In this document: one piece after another, positions 7,733 to 15,812 of the stretch
Position numbering within the stretch: the first letter of the stretch is position 1
Layout of the letters: each line of letters starts with the position of its first letter
Origin: DATDPY01 sp964395765
Lineage (GTDB): Bacteria > Bacteroidota > Bacteroidia > Cytophagales > Cyclobacteriaceae
NCBI GenBank assembly: GCA_964395765.1
Contig: CAYNCU010000033.1
Location: 1 to 24,784 of the forward strand
Direction: 5' to 3'
Length of the DNA stretch: 24,784 nt
Program-made: the position numbers and the translations under genes
The notes under the pieces: generated by a model
Seen by the model: the letters and a program-made list of their open reading frames with translations, nothing else
The model's database searches: none
What the model was told of the DNA's origin: nothing

Positions 7733-9367
7733 TTATTCTTCTATCGACGCGTCGTCCTCCGACAATTTATTTATTGCAGAAATCCTATCCAGTTTAGCGG
7801 CCAGCGACCTCGCTTCACTGATCAGGTCGGTAGGATAATCATTTAACTGCAGAATGGAAATGGCGTTACGATTGGTCAATTTACCGGGTTTCAGCTTAAA
7901 GTCGAAGCCGATGGACCCTTCGTCTACCTTTTCACTGAAATTATATAGATCGTATTCCTCCTGCAATAGTTCAGCCAGCTCGATATCGTGGGTGGATACG
8001 AACACAAAATTTCCGTTGATATTCAGTTTCGACAGTACGGCCTTTCCGGCTGCAATTCTTTCTACTGTATTGGTGCCTTTATAAATTTCATCGAGCAGGA
8101 ATAAATTCATTGAATAGTCCCCTGCATATTTCAGCATATCCTTAATGGTGAGCACTTCTTCAAAATAATAGCTCTTATCATTCATCAGGTCATCCGATAT
8201 TCTTATAGCGGAATAGATTTTTAATTCCGGCATAACAAATTTTTCGGCAAAACAGGTATTCAGCGTCAGCGCTGTAACGGCGTTGACACCGATGGTCCGG
8301 ATAAAGGTGGTTTTTCCCGACATATTGGATCCGGTGATCAGGATGGAACGGTTTTCCAGCGTAAGCGAATTGGGCACGCATCCCGAAATTAGCGGGTGAT
8401 AAACTTTTTCCACTTCGAGTTTTTTACCGGATTGTAAAATTTCAGGGTGACAATATACAGGAAGGCCATAACGCAGTGAAGCAATGGAAATAGCCATGTC
8501 ATTCATACCGATAAATCGAAACAGGTTGTGGATGTGGGTCCGGGTGGAATCAAGGTGCTTCAGGATATTATAAAGGATCAGCGGTTCCAGCAGGAACATA
8601 ATTTTTACCAGTTCGAGCATCGCCCAGGCTATGGAAGCAAGATCTGTATCCAGCTTAGCTTCGAGCTGGAAATAGGACATCCTGTTTTTTACTCCTTCAA
8701 TGGCTTTCACAGATTCTTCCAGCTCCTTATCGCTGAATTCCAGTTCCGCCTGTTTCATCAGGCCCCGGGAAACTGCATAAAGCCTCAGCAGCTGGGGAAC
8801 CGAACCCGTATATTGATACAGGATTTTTTTATTCATGTAGTGAACGACCAGGTTGGTGATGAACACCAGCAGGAAAATGAAGAAAGCTGGGAAAAAAAAC
8901 GGGATCAGCAAGGCGGAAACAAGGCTTGTAAAGGACAAAAGACGGATGGTCGTTATGCCTACGGGCTGCTTGATATATTCATCCTGGAAAAGCGTTGTGA
9001 TATAATAGGCATTCGTATGATTCAATTTCATAAGGAGTTTCCGGACCCTGAAACGGAGGGACTCGTTTTGTGCATAAAGCTGAGACAGATTTTCAATCTG
9101 ACGGCCGGCATTTTTATTTTTATCAATTACCCGAAGCTTTTTATACAAGTACTGTTGCCCGATCCTTGATGTAGTCCTGTCAAGAAACTGAAAAAGTTCA
9201 TCGAAGTTCAGGTCCTGACAGGTACGGTCTGAAACTACCTGGTAAGCATCCGAGTTATCTGTCTTCAGGAAATATTTTTCGATCTTCTCAAAATCGAAAT
9301 AGTCGTCCTTCATTTTCCCGAAATCATTCTTAAATTTTAAGGCCAGTTCTTTTTTCGATAAAGCCAT
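7733..9367 (-). CDS. Membrane-embedded MutS-family ATPase
   Basis: A 544-residue protein (counted from the ATG at 9367) with the C-terminal ATPase domain of the MutS family. It has Walker A GSNMSGKTT at about 346-354, then EVLTIKDMLK, Walker B LFLLDEI (Asp near 426), the D-loop-like GTNTVERIAAG, and FVSTHDIEL carrying the switch His. The mismatch-binding domain I and its Phe-x-Glu motif are absent, so this is not the canonical repair MutS. Instead, residues about 141-178 hold one or two hydrophobic segments within the lever/core region, suggesting membrane attachment. Related proteins in Bacteroidota are usually annotated only as MutS-related; substrate and role are unknown. An in-frame GTG at 9382 would add five residues; ATG at 9367 is preferred. 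No mutL or recombination gene adjoins it. Confidence 0.82.
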   Translation of the reverse strand: MALSKKELALKFKNDFGKMKDDYFDFEKIEKYFLKTDNSDAYQVVSDRTCQDLNFDELFQFLDRTTSRIGQQYLYKKLRVIDKNKNAGRQIENLSQLYAQNESLRFRVRKLLMKLNHTNAYYITTLFQDEYIKQPVGITTIRLLSFTSLVSALLIPFFFPAFFIFLLVFITNLVVHYMNKKILYQYTGSVPQLLRLYAVSRGLMKQAELEFSDKELEESVKAIEGVKNRMSYFQLEAKLDTDLASIAWAMLELVKIMFLLEPLILYNILKHLDSTRTHIHNLFRFIGMNDMAISIASLRYGLPVYCHPEILQSGKKLEVEKVYHPLISGCVPNSLTLENRSILITGSNMSGKTTFIRTIGVNAVTALTLNTCFAEKFVMPELKIYSAIRISDDLMNDKSYYFEEVLTIKDMLKYAGDYSMNLFLLDEIYKGTNTVERIAAGKAVLSKLNINGNFVFVSTHDIELAELLQEEYDLYNFSEKVDEGSIGFDFKLKPGKLTNRNAISILQLNDYPTDLISEARSLAAKLDRISAINKLSEDDASIEE

Positions 9368-9394
9368 TGGAGAATTAATCACATTATTTAAAGG

Positions 9395-9421
9395 TCAGGC
9401 TTTACTTTCTTCAAAGCCTGA
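9395..9421 (-). terminator. Nine-base-pair hairpin between the FMN reductase and MutS-like genes
   Basis: TCAGGCTTT (9395-9403) and AAAGCCTGA (9413-9421) are perfect inverted arms with a nine-base loop. In the direction of transcription it lies downstream of the FMN reductase and about 28 bases before the MutS-like ATG. The following minus-strand sequence has only a short T stretch, so it may be a weak terminator or a leader hairpin. The rest of the 215-base gap shows nothing I can name. Confidence 0.4.
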
Positions 9422-9582
9422 TTCATCAAATATACTCAGGTCATTTTAAAAACGCGATTACAAGGCAACACATACTGACCTATTGCCGATCGGTTGGAAA
9501 TGAGTACGCGGCAGCCGAAAAAGAAGTAATTGATAAACCGCCAATTGATTTGCCGGATTTTCGCTTCCCGACCAGCATGGTT

Positions 9583-10149
9583 TTACTTTTGTCTCAGTGA
9601 CTGAAAGTTGATACTCCATTTATGAAGTTCGTCAAACAAAGTCTTTAATGCGGATTCTTGTTCTTCAGTAGGTTCAAAGTTTCCGTCCTTATCGATCTGC
9701 CTGATAAAAAAAGGAATAGGCACGGCTTCCGGTAGCGGCATCATTTTCAGATACGTCACTACGGGCTTGAATAACTGGACAGCCCGGGTACCGCCTGCAA
9801 TGCCCCCATAGCTCACAAAGGCCACCGGTTTGTAGGCCCACTCATGAAAAAGAAAATCAAATGCATTTTTCAATGGCGCCGGGTAACCGTAATTGTATTC
9901 GCTCGTTACGATTATGAAAGCATCAGCAGATTCTATTTTATTGCTCCAGTTCTTCGTATGTATTTTTTCATATTTTTTTAGCCGGGGATGATTGGGCTCA
10001 TCGAGAAAGGGCAGGTTAATTGCCGCCAGGTCAAGAAGTTCTGTATCGAATTCCTTGCGGGTATTTGCACGGTTCATCACCCATGAGGCGATAGGAGGCC
10101 CTTTCCGGCCAGCGCGGGTGGATGCCAAAATAATTTTCAGGTACACCAT
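9583..10149 (-). CDS. NADPH-dependent FMN reductase (flavodoxin-like fold)
   Basis: A 188-residue flavoprotein of the NADPH-dependent FMN/quinone reductase family, transferring electrons from NAD(P)H through bound FMN to flavin, quinone, azo or chromate-type acceptors. The sequence opens with the first strand and phosphate-binding loop, IILASTRAGRKGPPIA (about residues 5-20). The FMN ring-binding loop is TSEYNYGYPAPLKNAFDFL (near 83-101), followed by FVSYGGIAGG, all typical. ATG at 10149 is chosen over an upstream in-frame start at 10206 because it places the first beta-strand right at the N-terminus and gives the family length. The physiological acceptor cannot be inferred. Cytoplasmic. Confidence 0.88.
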   Translation of the reverse strand: MVYLKIILASTRAGRKGPPIASWVMNRANTRKEFDTELLDLAAINLPFLDEPNHPRLKKYEKIHTKNWSNKIESADAFIIVTSEYNYGYPAPLKNAFDFLFHEWAYKPVAFVSYGGIAGGTRAVQLFKPVVTYLKMMPLPEAVPIPFFIRQIDKDGNFEPTEEQESALKTLFDELHKWSINFQSLRQK

Positions 10150-10445
10150 ATTACTTTTAAAAAAATAATTGAGTTCACAATTCTTCAACAGGGTAATAAC
10201 CGGCAATCATTCCGGATTGTTCATAATAATGCCTTCAGAACAGGCTTTAAATTCGTCCAATGGTGCCTTATCAAAAAAGTACCGGTTTTATTATTCGTTA
10301 AATCGCGGTTGTTATTCTTTACCTGAATATTTTATAACTCAGACCACAAGCGATGAGGATCTACCCATGATTTAAAATAGATATCGCGAAAACCGGCATA
10401 TTACTTCTTATACATACGAATTATGGATAGAAAAACGTCAGTGAT

Positions 10446-10811
10446 TCAGACCTGGTGAACCTGTCTGATTTTTTTAAGGATGATCTTTGCGTTGGGGTCT
10501 TCATGAAATATACGGTCCAGCTTATCACAGGCGAATTCAGGACACAGGCCGCAGGTTACATATCCTTTTCCTATGGCGCAATCCCTGATCTCACAGTTAC
10601 CGCAGCCGGCAAATAATCTTCCGGTCCCGGCTTTGCATCCGTCACAATCCGAAATATCGGAAGCCTGAAGCCTTAATCCGTAATTTTCATAACAAAGATT
10701 CGCAATTGATTTCCGCATGGATTCACGGGTTTTACTGTCTTTTTCCCGGGTCGCCAGGAATATGGGACAACCGTCACAGATAAGTCCGCAATAGGATATT
10801 TGAGTGTTCAT
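10446..10811 (-). CDS. Cysteine-rich DUF3795 protein
   Basis: A 121-residue protein with twelve cysteines in paired arrangements: YCGLICDGCP near the N-terminus, DCDGCKAG in the middle, GCGNCEIRDCA and finally TCGLCPEFAC. This matches the DUF3795 family, small proteins thought to bind zinc or an iron-sulfur cluster, whose function is not established. The KGYVTCGLCPEF segment is the most diagnostic. It lies downstream of no partner on the minus strand and is divergent from the membrane protein at 11002. The 296-base gap to the FMN reductase (10150-10445) holds no convincing gene. Confidence 0.8.
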   Translation of the reverse strand: MNTQISYCGLICDGCPIFLATREKDSKTRESMRKSIANLCYENYGLRLQASDISDCDGCKAGTGRLFAGCGNCEIRDCAIGKGYVTCGLCPEFACDKLDRIFHEDPNAKIILKKIRQVHQV

Positions 10812-11001
10812 TGTTGTTCTTTTTAGGCCGGTAAAAATCTGTTTTATTTTCAGAAACCCCAGTTTAAAAAATGGCTTCTCTCTTATTATGTAAACCTTAA
10901 TTTGAGGGAAAAAATTCCTGTAAAATGATAAATTATTCTTTGAATTCTTCTGGAATATTCCCAGCTTTCAATTTCACAATTTTAAACTGAGCGTAGAAAT
11001 T

Positions 11002-11547
11002 ATGTCTTTTGGCGCTTTTCTTATTTTTCTTCACGTAACAGGGGCATTATTGCTAGGCTTCATGGTCGGCCTGGAATGGGTAATGCTTATAAATTTAAGA
11101 AAAGCAAAATCACAGCAACAAGCAGTTACCTGGACCAGCCTGATGAAGATAATTGCCCGGCTCTCCCCTTTCACCTGGTTGCTGATCCTGATAACCGGAT
11201 TTTACATGATGGCAAAAACATGGGGCATGGCCGGCTGGTTACTGACCAGTATTGCAGGCTGGCTGATCCTGTTTATATCCGGGGCAATACTCACTGCAAA
11301 AAAATTCAACCGGATCCTTAAGGAGATCGGAGAAGATGAGAGTTTTTCGGAAACGACCCGGAAACTATTAAACAGTAATAACCTTCTTGTTTCCCTGCAG
11401 CTCCGCACAGCCCTAACCTTAGGGATTGTTTTTCTGATGACTATAAAACCGGAAACCGTTATTTCAATGATCTCCTTAGCGATATTTATTATTGCAGGTC
11501 TCATCCCGGTAGGAAGAAAAAAGAAGATCACTCCTGCCGGCAACTAA
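11002..11547 (+). CDS. Four-helix integral membrane protein
   Basis: A 181-residue inner-membrane protein with hydrophobic segments at about residues 5-30, 52-72, 76-99, and a final pair near 128-165. The layout (His in the first helix, a Gly/Trp-rich second and third helix pair, and a charged loop KKFNRILKEIGED) is reminiscent of DUF2269-like or CopD-like small membrane proteins, but I cannot assign a family. It stands alone, 278 bases before the trehalose synthase fusion and divergent from DUF3795. Function unknown. Confidence 0.7.
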   Translation: MSFGAFLIFLHVTGALLLGFMVGLEWVMLINLRKAKSQQQAVTWTSLMKIIARLSPFTWLLILITGFYMMAKTWGMAGWLLTSIAGWLILFISGAILTAKKFNRILKEIGEDESFSETTRKLLNSNNLLVSLQLRTALTLGIVFLMTIKPETVISMISLAIFIIAGLIPVGRKKKITPAGN

Positions 11548-11591
11548 TCTTCAATTTATTACAAAATTAAAAGAAGTTCCCGATCCTGTCT

Positions 11592-11622
11592 GTTACCAGG
11601 TTTCGCCCCGCGGGGTTACCAG
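11592..11622. repeat. Direct octamers around a GC palindrome
   Basis: GTTACCAG occurs at 11592-11599 and again at 11615-11622, on either side of the perfect palindrome CCCCGCGGGG (11606-11615). An A-run follows at 11624. It lies about 45 bases after the membrane-protein gene and could act as its terminator region, although the stem is only five base pairs without loop relaxation. Confidence 0.3.
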
Positions 11623-11736
11623 TAAAAAAATTATACATTTTATATAATTTTCTGCATCGGACACTGGCTTCCGTGCTTCCGGCTTCTGATCCGCGGTTTC
11701 TGGTCTCCGGCCTCAGCAATTTTCAGATTTTCTGCT

Positions 11737-11768
11737 ATTTCATAAAACAATCATTAATTTTATGAAAT
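11737..11768. promoter_or_regulatory. Perfect 11-bp inverted repeat upstream of the trehalose synthase fusion
   Basis: ATTTCATAAAA (11737-11747) and TTTTATGAAAT (11758-11768) are perfect complements separated by ten bases. The site is 57 bases before the treS start. The symmetry and half-site spacing of about two helical turns (21 bases, centre to centre) suit a dimeric repressor or activator operator; a leader hairpin is the alternative. Confidence 0.45.
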
Positions 11769-11825
11769 TGGGAATATCATTGGTTGAGGCGGGATGGATG
11801 AATAACCGAATAGCTTTCAAGGGAC

Positions 11826-14800
11826 ATGGAAAAAGACGAACAAAAACTTTGGTATAAGGATGCGATCATTTACCAGCTCCACGTCCAGGCCTATTTTGAC
11901 AGTAATGCGGACGGCATCGGGGATTTCAACGGGCTGATCAGTAAACTGGATTATATACGGGATCTGGGCGTCGATACGTTATGGCTGCTCCCCTTTTATC
12001 CTTCTCCTTTGAAAGACGGAGGGTATGATATTTCGGATTTTATGGATATTCATCCCTCCTACGGGACCCTGGGGGATTTTAAAAAGTTCATCCGGGAAGC
12101 GCATCACCGGGGGCTCAGAGTAATTACCGAGCTGGTGCTGAATCACACTTCCAACCAGCATCGTTGGTTCCAGCGGGCCCGTAATGCTAAAAAAGACAGC
12201 AATCATCGGAATTACTATGTCTGGAATGATTCACCGGATAAATTTAATGATGCCCGTATCATCTTCCAGGATTTTGAAACCTCCAACTGGTCGTGGGACC
12301 CTGTGGCCAAAGCTTATTACTGGCACCGGTTTTATTCACACCAACCCGATCTGAATTTCGATAATGAAAGTGTACATCGAAGTTTATTTAAAATTATCGA
12401 TTTCTGGTTTGAGATCGGGGTGGACGGCCTCCGTCTGGATGCAGTCCCTTATCTTTATGAACGGGAAGGCACCAACTGTGAAAACCTGCCTGAAACCCAT
12501 ACCTTTCTGAAAAAGCTTCGCGCTTATATTGATTCAAGGTATCAGGAAAAAATGCTGTTGGCGGAAGCCAATCAATGGCCGGAAGATTCTTCTGCTTATT
12601 TCGGTCATGGCGACGAATGTCATATGGCTTTTAATTTCCCTTTGATGCCGCGGTTATACATGAGCATGAAAATGGAAGACCGTTTCCCGGTCATCGATAT
12701 CATGGAGCAAATGCCGGAAATTCCGGATACCTGCCAGTGGGCCATTTTCCTGCGCAACCATGACGAGCTGACCCTCGAGATGGTAACGGATGAGGAACGG
12801 GATTATATGTATAAAAGTTTTGCCCGGGACCCCAAGCAACGGATCAACCTGGGAATCCGTCGCCGGCTCGCCCCGTTACTCGATAACGACCGCAGAAAAA
12901 TGGAGATGTCGAATATCCTTCTTTTTTCACTTCCCGGCACGCCAATTGTTTATTACGGAGATGAGATCGGTATGGGCGACAATCATTACCTCGGCGACAG
13001 GGATGGAGTAAGGACCCCGATGCAATGGTCGTCAAATAAAAATTCCGGATTTTCCAACACCGATCCGCAACGGCTTTTTCTGCCCGTCATCATCAACTAT
13101 GATTATCACTACGAGGCGTTGAATGTTGAAAACCAGGAAAGAAGCCAGTCATCCCTCCTGTGGTGGATGCGAAGGGTGATTGCCAAGAGAAAACAATACA
13201 AAGCATTCAGCCGTGGAAATATCAGGTTCCTGGATACGAACAACTCGAAAGTGCTTGCTTTTATCAGGGAATACGGAGATGAAAAAATTTTCGTACTGAT
13301 CAACCTTTCCAGGTATTCGCAGGTGGTTAATATCAACCTTGCGGGTTATGAAGGCTATATCCCGGTAGAAGTTTTCAGCCGTAATGAATTTCCCGTGATC
13401 GAAAAAAGCGACTATGTGTTTCCCCTGCAGTTTAAGGATTATTTCTGGTTCGAATTGGTAAAACCCGAACATAATCATTCCAGCGAATGGGACGGCCAGA
13501 ACCAGAATATAAGCTTTACCGTAAGTGATTGGAATAAAATGACGATCGCTGCAGATAAAGATTTTAACAAGATCCTTCTCAATTATGTCCGTAAAAATAA
13601 ATGGTTCCGCAGAAGTAAAAATAAATTAAGGTCCGTTACTATCTCCGACTATTTCATGGTGGAAAAGGAAGAATTTCATTCCTTCCTGTTGCTCATCAAT
13701 CTTATCTATATCGAAGGAAAAAACGAGAATTATGTCCTCCCACTGTCCATTTCCACAGGGGAAGAAGCAGCAAAAATCGTCAACGATTATCCTACCGCTA
13801 TTCTTGCCAATATTGAAATCGGCGATATAGGGGGAGTTTTGTATGACGGGACGTATGATCCTGTCCTTCATGAAAAAATTCTCGATACTATCGTCTCGGG
13901 CAGCCGGATAAAAGGTAAAGCGGGCGTGTTGAACGGGAAACAGGGGAAATTCCTGGGCAAGCAAATAAAAAAGAAAGACCTCCCGATGGAATCCTATAAT
14001 ATCGGACTGGAACAATTCAACAGCACCATATTATATGATAATAAGTTTATTTTCAAAATTTACCGGTGCCCGGAAGAAGGAAAAAACCCGGAGATCGATA
14101 CCTTGAAATTCCTTACTGAAAAAACCTCTTTTTCCCGGATTCCTTTCTATGCCGGATCAATCGCTTATAGCCGCGAAAATCAGGAATCCATCTACCTGGG
14201 TATGCTGGCCGGTTATATCCCCAATGAAGGAAATGCATGGAACTTCACACAATCTTTTATCGGTCAGTTCTTCGATAAAATACAGTTGACGAAGGACGCT
14301 ATTCCTGATCCACCCGCTTCAGCACCCGCTTTATTGAATGATTATTCAATGGAAGATGAAGAATTATTATCGGGCATGGTAGATCATTTTTATCTTGAAA
14401 TGATACGGCTTCTCGGCCAGCGGACCGCTGAAATGCACCTCGCCCTGACTACGGAAAAAACAGATCGGGACATGGTGCCGGAGCCTTTCTCATTGCTGTA
14501 CCAGAAATCCATGTACCAATCCTTCCGCACCCTGATCAAAAGAGCTTATGCCGATCTTCGAACCGCGAAAAACCAGGTCCCGGAAGGGGACCGCGATACA
14601 TTGCAAACCGTTCTCGATAACGAAACCATTTTATTGAACCGGATCAAAATGATACTGGAGTCCACCAAGATCAGGTCGATGAAAATCAGGATCCATGGAA
14701 ATTTCCATCTCAAACAGGCGCTTTTCACCGGCAAGGATTTTATCCTTATCGACTTCGAAGGTGAGAAGGATCTCGACCTGAGCACCCGTATATTGAAATA

Positions 14801-15149
14801 TTGCCCCTTCAAGGATATTGCCGGCATGATCCGATCTTTCCATTACGCGGTTTATTCCGGCCTAAACGAAAGGGAAATTATGTACCCGGGAAGTTCACCG
14901 CTACTGGAGCCCTGGCTGGAACACTGGTACCATCTTGTTTCCAATCATTTTTTAAAGTCCTACCTGGAAACAGCAAGGGATGCATTATTCATCCCGCGAG
15001 AAATGAACCAGATAGAAGGACTCATCAGGCTTTTTCTGATTGAAAAAGCGGTTTACGAAGCCGACCGGGAACTGTATAAGCGCCCCGACTGGATCAGGAT
15101 ACCGTTGAAGGGGCTGGTGAAAATCATTGAAGATTTAACTCTTTCTTAG
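11826..15149 (+). CDS. treS: Trehalose synthase (maltose alpha-D-glucosyltransferase) fused to a maltokinase domain
   Basis: A 1107-residue two-domain protein. Residues 1 to about 545 are a GH13 trehalose synthase, which interconverts maltose and trehalose: DAIIYQLHVQAYFDSNADGIGDF at the start, nucleophile Asp205 in VDGLRLDAVPYL, acid/base Glu247 in LLAEANQWPE, and stabiliser Asp313 in RNHDELTLEM. Residues from about 565 to the end are a maltokinase (Mak/Pep2) domain, which would phosphorylate maltose to maltose 1-phosphate, the donor for GlgE alpha-glucan synthesis. This half shows a degenerate N-terminal cap (NKWFRRSKNK), EQFNSTILYDNKFIFKIYR with the ATP-lysine region, and IDFEGEKD. Oddly, the catalytic loop reads RIHGNFHLKQ: residue 959 is Asn where kinases of this fold have the catalytic Asp (HGD). 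The TreS half looks fully active; kinase activity is uncertain. No glgE, glgB or malQ is adjacent. Confidence 0.93.
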   Translation: MEKDEQKLWYKDAIIYQLHVQAYFDSNADGIGDFNGLISKLDYIRDLGVDTLWLLPFYPSPLKDGGYDISDFMDIHPSYGTLGDFKKFIREAHHRGLRVITELVLNHTSNQHRWFQRARNAKKDSNHRNYYVWNDSPDKFNDARIIFQDFETSNWSWDPVAKAYYWHRFYSHQPDLNFDNESVHRSLFKIIDFWFEIGVDGLRLDAVPYLYEREGTNCENLPETHTFLKKLRAYIDSRYQEKMLLAEANQWPEDSSAYFGHGDECHMAFNFPLMPRLYMSMKMEDRFPVIDIMEQMPEIPDTCQWAIFLRNHDELTLEMVTDEERDYMYKSFARDPKQRINLGIRRRLAPLLDNDRRKMEMSNILLFSLPGTPIVYYGDEIGMGDNHYLGDRDGVRTPMQWSSNKNSGFSNTDPQRLFLPVIINYDYHYEALNVENQERSQSSLLWWMRRVIAKRKQYKAFSRGNIRFLDTNNSKVLAFIREYGDEKIFVLINLSRYSQVVNINLAGYEGYIPVEVFSRNEFPVIEKSDYVFPLQFKDYFWFELVKPEHNHSSEWDGQNQNISFTVSDWNKMTIAADKDFNKILLNYVRKNKWFRRSKNKLRSVTISDYFMVEKEEFHSFLLLINLIYIEGKNENYVLPLSISTGEEAAKIVNDYPTAILANIEIGDIGGVLYDGTYDPVLHEKILDTIVSGSRIKGKAGVLNGKQGKFLGKQIKKKDLPMESYNIGLEQFNSTILYDNKFIFKIYRCPEEGKNPEIDTLKFLTEKTSFSRIPFYAGSIAYSRENQESIYLGMLAGYIPNEGNAWNFTQSFIGQFFDKIQLTKDAIPDPPASAPALLNDYSMEDEELLSGMVDHFYLEMIRLLGQRTAEMHLALTTEKTDRDMVPEPFSLLYQKSMYQSFRTLIKRAYADLRTAKNQVPEGDRDTLQTVLDNETILLNRIKMILESTKIRSMKIRIHGNFHLKQALFTGKDFILIDFEGEKDLDLSTRILKYCPFKDIAGMIRSFHYAVYSGLNEREIMYPGSSPLLEPWLEHWYHLVSNHFLKSYLETARDALFIPREMNQIEGLIRLFLIEKAVYEADRELYKRPDWIRIPLKGLVKIIEDLTLS

Positions 15150-15260
15150 CCCGAAGTCGTGTAATATGAGATCCCGTCGGAAGTTGAGTAAAATCGAAAG
15201 TCCGCAGACGGGGCGAGGCTCGAAGACGGTAGCTCGAAAATAATTATGGCTGACTTCGTT

Positions 15261-15671
15261 CTATTTCAATTGATTATCAATACTGAATTTCCCCGGCCCT
15301 GTTATCAGGATAGTGAGAAAACCCCCGATATAAGCCCAAATCAGTTCGGCATGGCCATCCATGAAGGAAAAATGATGAAGGAAAACAAATACTACCAGAA
15401 GGTTAAAAACAATGAGAAAGCTTGCCAGGCGTGTACCTAATCCGACGATCACCAGAAGGGAACAAATACCGTCGGTTAACATGGCGAAAATTAACCCGAA
15501 AGTCGGACCAACATGGATCGGGTCGGGAAAATGCTGCTGCATGCCGGAAAAATTGGTTAATTTTTCAATTCCGTGTTTTACAAATAAGCTGAGGCCCAGC
15601 ATTACCCTTAACAGGAATAAGGCAAGATTATTATTGACCGGAATAAAACTGAGCGTAAGTATTTTTTTCAT
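15261..15671 (-). CDS. DoxX family membrane protein
   Basis: A 136-residue inner-membrane protein with four hydrophobic helices. LALFLLRVMLGLSLFVKHGIEKL at residues 16-38 is the characteristic first helix of DoxX-type proteins, and a Gly-rich second helix with FAMLTDGICSLLVIVGLGTRLAS follows. Members are thought to take part in quinone- or thiol-linked redox processes, but the molecular role of most is unknown. The gene is convergent with the trehalose synthase fusion (111-base gap) and divergent from dinB (141-base gap). An ORF on the opposite strand here is a shadow. Confidence 0.85.
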   Translation of the reverse strand: MKKILTLSFIPVNNNLALFLLRVMLGLSLFVKHGIEKLTNFSGMQQHFPDPIHVGPTFGLIFAMLTDGICSLLVIVGLGTRLASFLIVFNLLVVFVFLHHFSFMDGHAELIWAYIGGFLTILITGPGKFSIDNQLK

Positions 15672-15750
15672 GGATGATGCGTTTGATTAAATGTCTTTCT
15701 ATATTTCTTCTTTTACAACTGCCCAATACCTAGAAGGTTTATATTATCGG

Positions 15751-15777
15751 AAAATTTATTATACAATTGTAAATTTT
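15751..15777. promoter_or_regulatory. AT-rich inverted repeat upstream of dinB
   Basis: AAAATTTA (15751-15758) and TAAATTTT (15770-15777) form perfect eight-base arms. Between and overlapping them is the palindrome TACAATTGTA (15762-15771). The centre is about 49 bases before the dinB ATG, a suitable place for an operator. The AT-rich composition makes chance symmetry likely. Confidence 0.3.
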
Positions 15778-15812
15778 ATATTAATTCCTGCTTTGAATTT
15801 TTCCCGGGGGTA

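Noticed and set aside
8528..9169. 213-codon plus-strand open frame
   Set aside because: Antisense to the MutS-like gene, whose motifs are clear; no domain or signal in the translation.
10169..10375. 68-codon plus-strand open frame in the gap before the FMN reductase
   Set aside because: It begins at TTG, overlaps the region before the FMN reductase start, and shows no motif, no leader and no operon context.
11826..15149. Glycogen/GlgE biosynthetic cluster around the TreS-Mak fusion
   Set aside because: No glgE, glgB or other alpha-glucan gene is adjacent; neighbours are an unknown membrane protein and DoxX.
15167..15244. 25-codon ATG frame encoding a very basic peptide after treS
   Set aside because: Too short to judge, no ribosome site, and it overlaps the repeated, structured segment that better explains the composition.
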